Part shown: positions 44,692 to 53,970 of the stretch, one piece after another
Layout of the letters: each line of letters starts with the position of its first letter
Position numbering within the stretch: position 1 is the first letter of the stretch
Origin: CAVWCQ01 sp963753545
GTDB taxonomy: Bacteria; Chloroflexota; Anaerolineae; Aggregatilineales; Aggregatilineaceae
Assembly: GCA_963753545.1 (NCBI GenBank)
Contig: CAVWCQ010000001.1
Coordinates: forward strand, 186,001 to 250,000
DNA: 64,000 nucleotides
Direction of reading: 5' to 3'
Notes under the pieces: model-generated
The model's input: only the letters and a program-made list of their open reading frames with translations
What the model was told of the DNA's origin: nothing
Database searches by the model: none
Program-made: the position numbers and the translations under genes

Positions 44692-46176
44692 CTAGTGCAG
44701 CTTCGCGAACGTATCAGCCAGCAGCGGATAGAGTGTCCGGTAAATTTGGTACGCATCCTCATAGGCTTTGACGTCTGCGCCGGGCTGGACTTCCTCGCCC
44801 ATGCTGATCAGATCGGCTGTTTCCGCCACAGTTGCCCAAACGCCCGCGCCAACTCCGGCCAGCAGCGCCGCGCCATAAGCCGCCCCTTCGACTGCTTCCA
44901 CGGTAACCATCGGCCTGTTCAGAATATCAGCCATGATCTGCCGCCACAGCGGACTTTTTGCCCCGCCGCCGCTGACATGAATCCGCGTGATTTGCCGCCC
45001 GGCTTCACTGGCGCGGATCAGCTCGAAACTGTCGCGCAGGCCAAAAGCGACACCTTCCAGCACAGCGCGGGTCATGTGGGCCTGAGTATGGCGGGTGGTC
45101 AGGCCGATAAAGCCAGCCCGCGCCAGCGGATCGGGGTGCGGTGTGCGTTCGCCGCTCAGGTAGGGCAGGAAGAAAAGTCCTTCGGAACCAGCGGGAACAG
45201 AGGCCGCTTTGTCCGTCAAAGCGCCAAAATCCACACCCGGTGCGAGCGTATCCCGGTACCATTGCAGGCTGCCTGCCGCCGAGAGCATGACGCCCATGAA
45301 GTGCCACATACCGGGCACGGCATGGCAGAAGGCGTGCAGTTTGCCGTCCGGTTCATAGGCATAACTGTTCAGCGGGGCAAAGACGACGCCGGAAGTGCCA
45401 ACGGTCATGGCTACGATTCCGCTGCGCACCGCGCCCACACCAACCGCCTGCGCCGCCTGATCGCCGCCGCCGCCTACAATCGGCGTGCCTGCTTTGAGAC
45501 CCGTTTCTGCTGCGGCGGATTGGCTCACGACGCCCGTTACTTCCGGCCCTTCGCAAACGGCAGGCATCCAGGCAGCGGGAATGTCGAGCGCGTTCAATAC
45601 TTCATCTGACCAGCGGCGGTTCGCAACATCCAGCAGCACCATGCCCGATGCATCGGAAACATCGGAGGCATAATCACCACTTAGTTTGAAACGAATATAG
45701 TCCTTGGGCAGCAGCACATGAGCGATCTGCTTATAGATTTCCGGCTCATGTTCCCGCACCCAGACGATTTTCGGCGCTGTAAATCCGGTCAGGGCGCGGT
45801 TGCCTGTCAGTTGAATCAGCCGCTCCGAACCGACGGTTTTGGTGATCCAGTCGCATTCCGCCTGGGTGCGCTGGTCGTTCCACAAGATCGCCGGACGCAG
45901 AACATTGTTGTGTGCGTCGAGGCAGACAAGGCCGTGCATTTGCCCGGTCAGGCCAACGGCAACGATCTGATCAGCCGCGCCCGTCTGTTGCAGGACGGCC
46001 CGAATCGAGGCGGCCATACCCGACCACCAGTCCGCCGGGTTTTGTTCACTCCACAGTGGGCGTGGATTGCTAATCGGATGCGGGCTGGTATGGCTGGCAA
46101 CAACCGCTCCCTGCTCATCAATCAGAAGGGCTTTTGCTCCGGTGGTGCTGATGTCTAATCCAAGTAGGTAGCGCAT
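44692..46176 (-). CDS. xylB: Xylulokinase
   Basis: Phosphorylates D-xylulose to xylulose 5-phosphate. A 494-residue FGGY kinase: N-terminal GLDISTTGAKALLID, the xylulokinase-specific TGQMHG, catalytic-region Asp in GGGDQAAQAVG, and the C-terminal signature VSGGGAKSPLWRQIMADIL. Length is standard. It is the last gene of the xylose-type importer operon, 34 bases after the ABC-kinase fusion. The matching isomerase is not here but 13 kb away at 59260-60295. Confidence 0.93.
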   Translation of the reverse strand: MRYLLGLDISTTGAKALLIDEQGAVVASHTSPHPISNPRPLWSEQNPADWWSGMAASIRAVLQQTGAADQIVAVGLTGQMHGLVCLDAHNNVLRPAILWNDQRTQAECDWITKTVGSERLIQLTGNRALTGFTAPKIVWVREHEPEIYKQIAHVLLPKDYIRFKLSGDYASDVSDASGMVLLDVANRRWSDEVLNALDIPAAWMPAVCEGPEVTGVVSQSAAAETGLKAGTPIVGGGGDQAAQAVGVGAVRSGIVAMTVGTSGVVFAPLNSYAYEPDGKLHAFCHAVPGMWHFMGVMLSAAGSLQWYRDTLAPGVDFGALTDKAASVPAGSEGLFFLPYLSGERTPHPDPLARAGFIGLTTRHTQAHMTRAVLEGVAFGLRDSFELIRASEAGRQITRIHVSGGGAKSPLWRQIMADILNRPMVTVEAVEGAAYGAALLAGVGAGVWATVAETADLISMGEEVQPGADVKAYEDAYQIYRTLYPLLADTFAKLH

Positions 46177-46210
46177 AAGTGATCCTCATAGAAATGAAGG
46201 CAGATGAAAG

Positions 46211-48742
46211 TCAGTCTTTCCAAACTGTTTTCAGCGCACGGATGATATCCCCCGGCGCTGTTTTCTCCATAATCTGAACCGGGACGATCCGCGTCTCGAT
46301 TGCTGGTAACTCAGAGCGAGGCGTGCCTGAGTTTGAGACAATCACCAGAATGGGTGTCGAGGCGGTATAGGGCGAGACGAGCAGCGCTTCGAGAAGGGCG
46401 TAGGCCCCGGCGTTCCCGGCGTGAAAGATGATGCCATCGGGGGCAATCACGTCTGCCAGATCGAGCGCGGACTGATCCACATTCGCCTGCTCGACCACAT
46501 ACCCGGCTGTTTCCAGGTCTTGCTGCAAACGGAGGGCTTCCGTGCATTCATCCTGGAGTAGTAAGATCAACCGGGTGGTGCTTGGGACGGGTGTCTCAAA
46601 AATGATCGACTTTCCGGTTTTGATGGGAGGCGACTGGATCACCTGCCCCCCCGTCAGGGCCAGTTGTTCGGTGGTAGCGATGGGAATGGAGAATCTGAAC
46701 AGGCTGCCCACTCCAACCTGGCTCTCGACGTGAATTTTCCCTCCCTGGAGTTCAACCAATTGTTTGCTGATATTCAGGCCCAGTCCTGTTCCGCCATATT
46801 TTTTGGAGCGGGCCAGATCGGGCTGATTGAGCCGGTCAAACAGATAGGGAAGTATATGCTCCGGAATGCCGATGCCTGTATCCAGCACCGAAACGACCAC
46901 ACTGCTGCCAGCCGTTTCTGCCGAAACTGTGACTGCTCCTTCTTCCGTATATTTCACCGCGTTTGACAGCAGGTTGAGCACAATTTGCTGCGTGCGCAGA
47001 TGATCGCCCCAGACAGGCGGCAGATCATCCGGGTAATGCGCCTTCAGGTCCACCGGGCGGCTATGCAGCAGACCATACGACGCCTGGATCGCATGATCCA
47101 GAATGCTTTTGAGATCAATGGCTGCAAAATTGAGCTTAAATTCGCCCGTCTCGATCTGGCTCAGATCCAGGATGTCATTGATCAGCGCCAGCAAATGCTC
47201 CCCGCTCCGGCAAATCGTGCGCAGATCGTGTAGATATTCGTCGGGAATCGGGCTGTCATAAAATTGGGCGTCCGTGCTCATCATCGCTTTGGTATGCCCG
47301 ATGATGGCGCTGAGCGGGGTGCGCAGTTCGTGTGACATATTGGATAGGAAAATACTTTTGAAGCGGCTGGCCCGGTCTGCCTGCTGGCGCGCAACCTGAG
47401 CGGCTTCGAACAACTCCGCGTTGCGAATGGCAATCGCCAGTTGATCGGCCAGCCCTTGCAGAACAAAAACATCTTCTTCGTCAAACGAATTTTGCCGCTC
47501 GGCCTGAAGGTCCAATACACCCAGCACACGCGTACCGATGCGCAGGGGCAGTGCCAGTTCAGACCGCGTATTGGGCAGCCCGGCGTCGTGCCGGAAGTTC
47601 CGCACGTCCGAGACATCATTCGCTAACTGGGCCTGCCCGGTGGCGGCGCACCAGCCGATCATGCTGCCTTCACCGACCCTCAGCCGGACCTGTTCCGCAG
47701 GCGGTGGCTCTGGCCCGGCGCTGTTTCGCAGCAGCACAAATTCCCCACCTTCATCGGCCAGGAAGATGGCAACATGATAATAGCTGAAGCGTTCTCCGAT
47801 GATCTTAACGATGCGCCGCAGCAGTTCGTCCAGATCCAGGATAGACGTCACGCTGCGCGCGACATCGGCATGGGCGTTGAGCTGGACCGCCCGTTTTTCT
47901 AACTTCTGATTGAGCTGGTTGAGTTTTTCGGCCTGCTGGCGCACTTCAAAATAAGTGCTGAGTGCCCAAACCGCCGGGGAGCGTTTATCCTCGCTCAATT
48001 CCAGGATCAGGCGGACAATCTCTTCCTGGGTCGTTTCGGCGGCGCGCCGTTCCGCGATCTTCTGCCCGGCGTTCAGGACAATAATGCGATCCGACAGGCG
48101 GAAGATATCATCAATGTTTTGCGTAACCAGCAGGACGGCCCCACCGCGCGCCCGCGTCTCTTCGATCAGCCGGAAGATTTCCGCCTGATACTGTTCGAGC
48201 GCATTCATCGGCTCGTCCAGCACCAGCAGGTGCGGCGTGCGGATGGTGGCGTGGACAAAGGCGACCATTTTACGCTGGGCGCTGGTCAGATCGTTCAGGC
48301 GGCAGGTGAGCGACGGCGGCTCAAAGCCCAGCCGCTCGAATTCTGCGCTGGCAATGGCCTCCATGTTGCGCTGATCCCACCATCCTAACCAGCGCAGAGG
48401 CAGAGGACTGCGTGGGGGCCGCCCGGCGAAAATATAGCCGATCCCGGTCATAAGCTGCGCGTCATTGATATCCTGGTGGACAACGCGGATGCCGTAACGC
48501 CCCGCGCGGTGCGGAGGAGCCAGGCGAACGGCCCGCCCCTGGACATAAAACTTCCCCTTATCGGGGCGAATGGCTCCTGCGATCAGGCGCAGCAGCGTCG
48601 ATTTGCCAGAGTAGGTATCGCCTACCACGCCAATCACTTCGCCGGAGAAGATATCCAGGTTCACCCGCTGCAGGGCTTCGATACCGCCGTAGCGCTTGGA
48701 GAGATCAACCACCCTGAGAAATGGCATTACACCAAATTTCAT
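46211..48742 (-). CDS. ABC ATPase - GAF - histidine kinase - pseudoreceiver fusion
   Basis: An 843-residue soluble protein. Residues 8-250 are a sugar-importer type ABC ATPase (RbsA/XylG half): Walker A GDTYSGKST (41-49), Q-loop Gln90 and Walker B LLVLDEP (172-178). The signature is degenerate (DLTSAQR), and the switch His is Gln (VTQN). A helical linker (265-290) leads to a GAF domain (about 295-445). A histidine kinase follows: H-box SHELRTP (His471), N-box LLSNAVKY, DTGIG and GTGLGL. Residues 722-840 resemble a receiver, but the phosphoacceptor site reads GIIFHAG, so it is probably inactive. It lies between a sugar permease and xylB. Likely reports transporter or sugar state to a phosphorelay (inference). 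Confidence 0.88.
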   Translation of the reverse strand: MKFGVMPFLRVVDLSKRYGGIEALQRVNLDIFSGEVIGVVGDTYSGKSTLLRLIAGAIRPDKGKFYVQGRAVRLAPPHRAGRYGIRVVHQDINDAQLMTGIGYIFAGRPPRSPLPLRWLGWWDQRNMEAIASAEFERLGFEPPSLTCRLNDLTSAQRKMVAFVHATIRTPHLLVLDEPMNALEQYQAEIFRLIEETRARGGAVLLVTQNIDDIFRLSDRIIVLNAGQKIAERRAAETTQEEIVRLILELSEDKRSPAVWALSTYFEVRQQAEKLNQLNQKLEKRAVQLNAHADVARSVTSILDLDELLRRIVKIIGERFSYYHVAIFLADEGGEFVLLRNSAGPEPPPAEQVRLRVGEGSMIGWCAATGQAQLANDVSDVRNFRHDAGLPNTRSELALPLRIGTRVLGVLDLQAERQNSFDEEDVFVLQGLADQLAIAIRNAELFEAAQVARQQADRASRFKSIFLSNMSHELRTPLSAIIGHTKAMMSTDAQFYDSPIPDEYLHDLRTICRSGEHLLALINDILDLSQIETGEFKLNFAAIDLKSILDHAIQASYGLLHSRPVDLKAHYPDDLPPVWGDHLRTQQIVLNLLSNAVKYTEEGAVTVSAETAGSSVVVSVLDTGIGIPEHILPYLFDRLNQPDLARSKKYGGTGLGLNISKQLVELQGGKIHVESQVGVGSLFRFSIPIATTEQLALTGGQVIQSPPIKTGKSIIFETPVPSTTRLILLLQDECTEALRLQQDLETAGYVVEQANVDQSALDLADVIAPDGIIFHAGNAGAYALLEALLVSPYTASTPILVIVSNSGTPRSELPAIETRIVPVQIMEKTAPGDIIRALKTVWKD

Positions 48743-48775
48743 CCCGAACCCGTGTTTATATCAACGACAAACGAG

Positions 48776-48806
48776 ATACCAGCCTCGTTTAGGGCGAGGC
48801 TGGTAT
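48776..48806. promoter_or_regulatory. Intercistronic hairpin between permease and fusion kinase
   Basis: Perfect 12-base arms ATACCAGCCTCG and CGAGGCTGGTAT with a 7-base loop. On the minus strand the tail is CTCGTTTGTCG, a poor T-run, so partial termination or RNA processing is more likely than full termination. It separates the transport genes from the signalling and kinase genes. Confidence 0.55.
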
Positions 48807-48829
48807 GGGTATTATACTGCGATTTGGCG

Positions 48830-49987
48830 TTAGGACCGCAGCAGACGAACCCACCCGGATCGAGTGAACAGGAAGCGCCACGCCGATTTCAAGCGGGCGC
48901 GAACCTGCGGATCCTGCCGCGCGCGGTCGAACATGATGGCGAGAATGATCGTCGCGCCGATAGCGGTTGGCTGCCAGTACGGGTCATAACCCAACAGATT
49001 GAGGCCGTTGCGCAGCACCTGCATAATCGCCGCGCCGATCAACGTGCCGACAATCGTTCCCTTGCCACCTTTGACGCTGGCCCCACCAATGAACACGGCG
49101 GCGATCACGTCCAATTCGTATCCGCTTGCTGCTGTCGGAGCCGCTACTCCCAGACGGGCCGTCATCAGCACCCCACCGATTCCCGCCATCAGGCCAGAGA
49201 AAGAATAGGCCATCAGCTTGACGTGCCTGGTGTTGATCCCGGACAGTTCTGTCGCCTGTTCGTTCCCACCGAGAGCATAAATCCGGTAGCCCCAGATCGT
49301 TCGCAGCAGGAAAATGGACATGACGACAGCCAGGACAACCATGATGATGGTCGGATACGGCACGTCATAGCCGAATATGATCCACTCTCCTTGTCCTAGT
49401 TCACGGAAGTTGTCATTCAACTTCTGGAACGGCCAGCCCGACGACCAGACATAGCAGATACCGCGTACGACGCTCATCATGCCGAGGGTCGCAATAAAGG
49501 GCGGCAGATTGCCCCAGGCGACCAGGATGCCATTCAGTGCCCCAACGGCCAGTCCAGCTAAACATCCTAACACCAGGGCGCGCCAGACATAAAAGTCCGG
49601 CCCCATCGTCTGTGTACGCCCGTTGATCACCTTTTCGACCATCCAGGCTGTATCTTCGTTGTTGATCTTGCCCGCGACGTAATAGGCCGATACCAGCCCT
49701 GCCAGCGCCATGACCGATCCGGTGGACAGGTCAATACCGCCTGTGATGATTACCAGGGTTTGCCCAAAGGCGGCGATGGCGATCCAGGAAAAGGCCAGCC
49801 AGACACTGCGCAGGTTGCCAGGGGTATTAAAAGTATCTGTTTTAAGGCTCAGGTAGCCTACCCCCAACAGCAGGATGGCGAAGACGCCGATTTCCTGGCT
49901 CGTCAGGAGGCTTTTCCACCAGTTGACCGAGGCATTACCCAAATTGGATTTAGGTGCTGTCGGTTGCGTTGTTGTTTCAGCAGTCAT
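48830..49987 (-). CDS. xylH: Sugar ABC permease, xylose/ribose type
   Basis: A 385-residue polytopic permease of the RbsC/XylH/AraH family (BPD_transp_2), about ten helices. Family motifs: FGQTLVIITGGIDLSTGSVMAL near residue 95 and the ATPase-contacting ALGGNEQATELSGIN. GLMAGIGGVLMTARLG and DVIAAVFIGGASVKGGKGT come late. The size favours XylH (about 390) over RbsC (about 320), in line with the xylulokinase downstream. Sugar specificity is inferred, not proven. Confidence 0.85.
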   Translation of the reverse strand: MTAETTTQPTAPKSNLGNASVNWWKSLLTSQEIGVFAILLLGVGYLSLKTDTFNTPGNLRSVWLAFSWIAIAAFGQTLVIITGGIDLSTGSVMALAGLVSAYYVAGKINNEDTAWMVEKVINGRTQTMGPDFYVWRALVLGCLAGLAVGALNGILVAWGNLPPFIATLGMMSVVRGICYVWSSGWPFQKLNDNFRELGQGEWIIFGYDVPYPTIIMVVLAVVMSIFLLRTIWGYRIYALGGNEQATELSGINTRHVKLMAYSFSGLMAGIGGVLMTARLGVAAPTAASGYELDVIAAVFIGGASVKGGKGTIVGTLIGAAIMQVLRNGLNLLGYDPYWQPTAIGATIILAIMFDRARQDPQVRARLKSAWRFLFTRSGWVRLLRS

Positions 49988-50034
49988 AATCCAAAACCTT
50001 CACTTTCCATAATTGAGTGTTTTGCAACACCAGA

Positions 50035-51584
50035 TTAATTTTGGGCAGACTGCCCGCTGGCATAAGCCATAATCAATTCCTGGGTTGCCTCTTCCTTATC
50101 TAAGATTCCGGCGACCCGGCCTTCGTGCATCACCACGATACGGTCACTCATCGCCAGGATTTCGGGCATTTCCGATGAAATCATGATGATGCCGATGCCC
50201 TGTTTGGCAAGATCGGACATCAGGTGGTGAATTTCCGCTTTGGCTCCCACGTCGATGCCGCGCGTCGGTTCGTCCATAATGAGCACATTGCGGGTTTGCC
50301 ATCACCCATTTTGCCAGCACGACCTTCTGCTGGTTGCCGCCGGACAGGTTGCGCGCAAGCTGGCGCATGCTGGGTGTGCGGACGCGCAGCCGCTGGACAT
50401 ATTCTTCTGCTACACGGCGCATCTGCCCCGCTTTTACCCAGCCAAGAATAGTGAACTTATTCAGCGTGGGCAGGATCATATTAAAGAGGACGCTGTAGAT
50501 CCAGGACCAGCCCCTGGTTACCCCGGTCTTCCGGGATCAAGCCAATGCCATATTGAAGCGCTGATTTGGGGGAGCGAATATTCGCGATCTGCCCGTTAAC
50601 GCAAATCGTACCCGAATCGTTGTGATCCGCCCCAAAGATCAGGCGCATCGTCTCGGTACGCCCTGCGCCAACCAGCCCGGCAAAACCGAGGATTTCCCCG
50701 CGGTGCAAATCGAATGAAACGTCTTTGATGGCATTCCCGCGTGATAGATTCTCCACCTGGAGAACGGGTACTCCGATTTCCACAACCTCTTTCTGGAACA
50801 GATCGCCCAGTTCGCGGCCAACCATCATGCGAATGATCTCGTCGTTGGTCGTTTCAGACGTTTGTAACGATCCCACGCGGTGCCCATCACGCATCACGAC
50901 GATGCGATCCGTGATCTCAAAGACTTCTTCAAGGCGGTGTGTAATGTAAATAACGGAGATGCCCCGTTCCTTCAGATTACGGATGATCTGGAAGAGCGCT
51001 TTTGTTTCGCCCTGTCCCAATGCGGAGGAGGGTTCGTCCATAATAATAACTTGCGCGTCAACAGCCAGGGCTTTGGCGATTTCGACCTGCTGCCGCTCTG
51101 AGACCGAGAGATTTTCTACCAACGATGCCGGGTTGACGCGTGCCCCAACCCGTTCCAAAAGGTCATTTGCCTGGCGTTCCATCTTGCGCCGGTTGATCAG
51201 GCGGAATGGTGCGAGCAGCCCGCCGTAGCGTGGTTCGCGCCCGATGAAAACATTCGCGGCAGCCGTCTGATTCGGTGTCAGGGTAAATTCCTGATAAATA
51301 ATGGAGATTCCCAGGCTTTGGGAGTGTGACGGGTTTTTGGGCTGAATTTCTTTGCCTTGCAGGGAGATTTGCCCGGAGTCTTTCTGGTAGGCCCCGGCCA
51401 GAATCTTCATCAGGGTGGATTTACCTGCGCCGTTTTCTCCCAACAGTGCAACCACTTCGTTCGGGTAGACTTCGAAATCAACGGAGTCAAGCGCCCGGAC
51501 ACCCGGAAATGTCTTTGTGATGCCCTCAACCCGGAGAATAGGTTCTGTGTCCAACGCCTTGGCCTTTCTAATAATACTAATCAA
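50035..51584 (-). CDS. xylG: Sugar ABC importer ATPase, two-domain, two frameshifts
   Basis: About 515 residues after repair; RbsA/MglA/XylG type. ABC domain 1: Walker A GENGAGKSTLMK, signature LSVSERQQVEIAKAL, Walker B VIIMDEPSSAL. Domain 2: degenerate Walker A GLVGAGRTE, LIPEDRGNQGLVL, signature NLSGGNQQKVVLAKW and LIMDEPTRGIDVG. The frame breaks near 50485 (to SVLFNMILPTLNKF) and again near 50290 (to VLIMDEP). The two shifts largely compensate and each needs one or two bases. It pairs with the permease downstream and follows the binding protein. Confidence 0.87.
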
Positions 51585-51602
51585 TCATCCGCCAGTCAGG
51601 AT

Positions 51603-51632
51603 TCCGGTGGGAAGGAGGCCCTTCCCACCGGA
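51603..51632. promoter_or_regulatory. Intercistronic hairpin after the binding-protein gene
   Basis: Perfect 13-base arms TCCGGTGGGAAGG and CCTTCCCACCGGA with an AGGC loop, without a T-run on the minus strand. Such a stem at the 3' end of a binding-protein message typically protects it and limits downstream expression. Confidence 0.65.
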
Positions 51633-51665
51633 TTTGTTACGGAGAATAGTATACTCTACCGAGGA

Positions 51666-53627
51666 TTATTCAGCCGGAAATGCCGGAGGCAGCGGCTGGG
51701 TGAAATCCTTGTTTTCCCAGGCGCAGCCATCGCGTCCACGTTGTTGCTGGTCACGATGTCCATACCGCTGTCGGTCCAGTCAGGATACGGGTAGAGGTTC
51801 AGAGCATGGTTGAGCGACATAAAGACGGTGTCATAGCCCCAGCCCCAATACTTCTGACCAACGAGGCCGTGCAGCAGACCGTCTTGCACCCATTCCAGTT
51901 CAACGGGCAGGGTGTCGAAAGCAACAGCCTTCAGCGTACCGTTCGTGACGGCTTCTTCGAACAGCGGCATCGCGCCCTGGCCTGCGAAGATCGGCCACAG
52001 ACCCACGAAGAACCAGCCGTTCAGGTCGGGGTTCGCCAGCATGGTCTCTTCGACCACCTGAACACCCAGGTTGATGTCGTCATTGCAGGCAACCGTCGTC
52101 ACGATTTCGATGCCAGGATACTGGGCAACGTAATCCTTGAAGCCGCGAATACGCTCTTCAAGGTTGAACGCGCCGGGAACGCCCGTCAGCAGGGCGACTT
52201 TACCGCTCTCGCCCATCGACTTAACGAGCAGTTCGCCAGCCGCCCAACCGCCGGTGTAGTTGTCCACACCCAGGTAGGTGAAGCGGCCAGAGTCAGGAGA
52301 GTCCGAGTCCCAGGTCATAACGGGGATACCCGCTTCAAGCGCGGCATTGATCGGGTCCACGCAGCCGTCAGGGTCATTGCAGCTCACGCCGATGGCGTCC
52401 ACACCCTGCGATAATCGCGTCTTCGATCACGCGCGCCTGTTCCGCCATATCGGAGGTGACCGAACCCATATAGAGGCATTCCACTTCGATGCCAAATTCA
52501 GCAGATGCATCTTCCGCGGCCTTCATGCAGCCATCACGGCCCAGTTCAAACACGGGGTTGTTAAGGGCTTTTGGAATCCAGGCCAGCGTGAACTTGCCAT
52601 CCGCAGGCGGATAGGCGGGGGGCAGCGGCTGGGTGAAGTCCTTGTTTTCCCAGGCAGCAGCCATCGCATCAACGTTGTTGATGCTGACGATATCCATACC
52701 GCTGTCGGTCCAGTCGGCGTAGTTCTTGCCATTCACGACATGGTCATACAGCATATGAACGGTGTCATAGCCCCAGCCCCAATACTTCTGACCAACGAGG
52801 CCGTGCAGCAGGCCAGCCTTGACCCATTCCAGTTCAACGGGCAGGGTGTCGAAGGCAATGGCCTTCATGCCGTTGGCGGTACGCTTCTTCGAACAGTGGC
52901 ATCGCGCCCTGGCCCGCGAAGACCGGCCACAGACCCACGAAGAACCAGCCCTTCAGATCGGGGTTCGCCAGCATGGTCTCTTCGACCACCTGCACACCCA
53001 GGTTGATGTCGTCATTGCAGGCAACCGTCGTCACGATTTCGATGTCGGTTCCCGCAATGCCGTCCTTGAAGCCGCGAATACGCTCTTCAAGGTTGAACGC
53101 GCCGGGAACGCCCGTCAGCAGGGCGACTTTACCCGAAGTACCCATTTCTTTGATCAGCAGATTGGCCGCCGCCACACCGCCGGTGTAATTGTCCACGCCC
53201 AGGTAGGTGATGCGGTTTGAGTTCGGGCGAGTCGGAGTCCCAGGTCATAACCGGGATGCCCGCTTCGATCGCGGCATTGATCGGGTCAATGCAGGCATCA
53301 GGGTCATTGCAGCTCACGCCGATAGCGTCTACACCCTGCGATACTGCGTCTTCGATCACGCGTGCCTGCTCGGCCAGCGTCAGAGTTGACCGAACCCATA
53401 TAGAGGCATTCAACGGTCTTGCCAGTCGATCCGGACAGTTCCGCAGCCGCAGCCATGCAGCCATCGCGGCCAAGTTCAAACACGGGGTTGTTCAGAGCTT
53501 TGGGAATCCACGCAATAGTAAAGGTGTCGTCCTGAGCTTTGGCCGCCTCGGATGAGGTGCTGATGAATGGTGAAACCATCAGTGCCACCAAGACTACGAC
53601 ACTAAACAACCGTAACAAATTCTTCAT
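51666..53627 (-). CDS. Fused tandem sugar-binding protein (two type I SBP domains), several frameshifts
   Basis: Exported binding protein made of two near-identical domains of about 300 residues. SD AAGGAGG and a signal peptide (KNLLRLFSVVVLVALMVSP) lead to copy 1 (FTIAWIPKALNNPVFELGRDG). Copy 1 ends WENKDFTQPLPPAYPPADG and runs in one uninterrupted frame (52374-52868) into copy 2 (KFTLAWIPKALNNPVFELGRDG), with no second signal peptide. Shared blocks include GVSCNDPD, PVMTWDSDSP, NYTGG and LTGVPGAFNLEERIRGFKD. Breaks near 53390, 53225, 52880, 52405 and 51722 must be repaired; the stop is then the TAA at 51666. It could be a real fusion, a pseudogene or a misassembled repeat. Confidence 0.8.
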
Positions 53628-53756
53628 GTCTTAAACCCTCCTTGAATAAACATGACCGGGAGTAGAAAACTCCCAAACCCAAAACTAAACCGGACGATCT
53701 AGTGCCCGCTTGTGGGGGGAAGAACTGTAAAAAGACACAATAGGGCCGTAAATACG

Positions 53757-53781
53757 ATTTTGTTCATTAAACCAACAAAAT
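53757..53781. promoter_or_regulatory. 25-bp operator 1 (ROK/XylR-type) at the xylose operon promoter
   Basis: Inverted repeat ATTTTGT - 11 bases - ACAAAAT. It covers the -10 of the minus-strand promoter, and an extra half-site ATTTTGT follows at 53785-53791. The size and half-site style resemble XylR operators of Bacillus (TTTGT...ACAAA, 25 bases). Confidence 0.75.
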
Positions 53782-53794
53782 AAAATTTTGTCAA
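53766..53794 (-). promoter_or_regulatory. Promoter of the binding-protein / importer / xylB operon
   Basis: TTGACA (complement of 53789-53794), a 17-base spacer, and TTTAAT (complement of 53766-53771). Near-consensus sigma70 type, 139 bases upstream of the ATG at 53627. Confidence 0.75.
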
Positions 53795-53908
53795 GAAGCC
53801 ATGATTTGCCATCTAATCAGGTTGGCATTTTCATGAAATAGAATGAAACTTTCTCTTATATTTAGCCGTAATTATTTTTCATGGTTGATAAATTCCAAAA
53901 CGCGGTGT

Positions 53909-53937
53909 TTGACAAATACCATCCTTCTGTCTTATAT
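53909..53937 (+). promoter_or_regulatory. Promoter of the ROK repressor gene
   Basis: TTGACA at 53909-53914 and TTATAT at 53932-53937, separated by 17 bases. It is divergent from the importer promoter. Confidence 0.75.
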
Positions 53938-53960
53938 TTTGTTGCAGTGACATACAAAAT
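53936..53960. promoter_or_regulatory. 25-bp operator 2 (autoregulatory)
   Basis: Same inverted repeat ATTTTGT - 11 bases - ACAAAAT as operator 1, with an unrelated spacer sequence. It overlaps the end of the repressor gene's -10 and the start site, as expected for autorepression. Confidence 0.75.
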
Positions 53961-53970
53961 GCGAGGCCCC

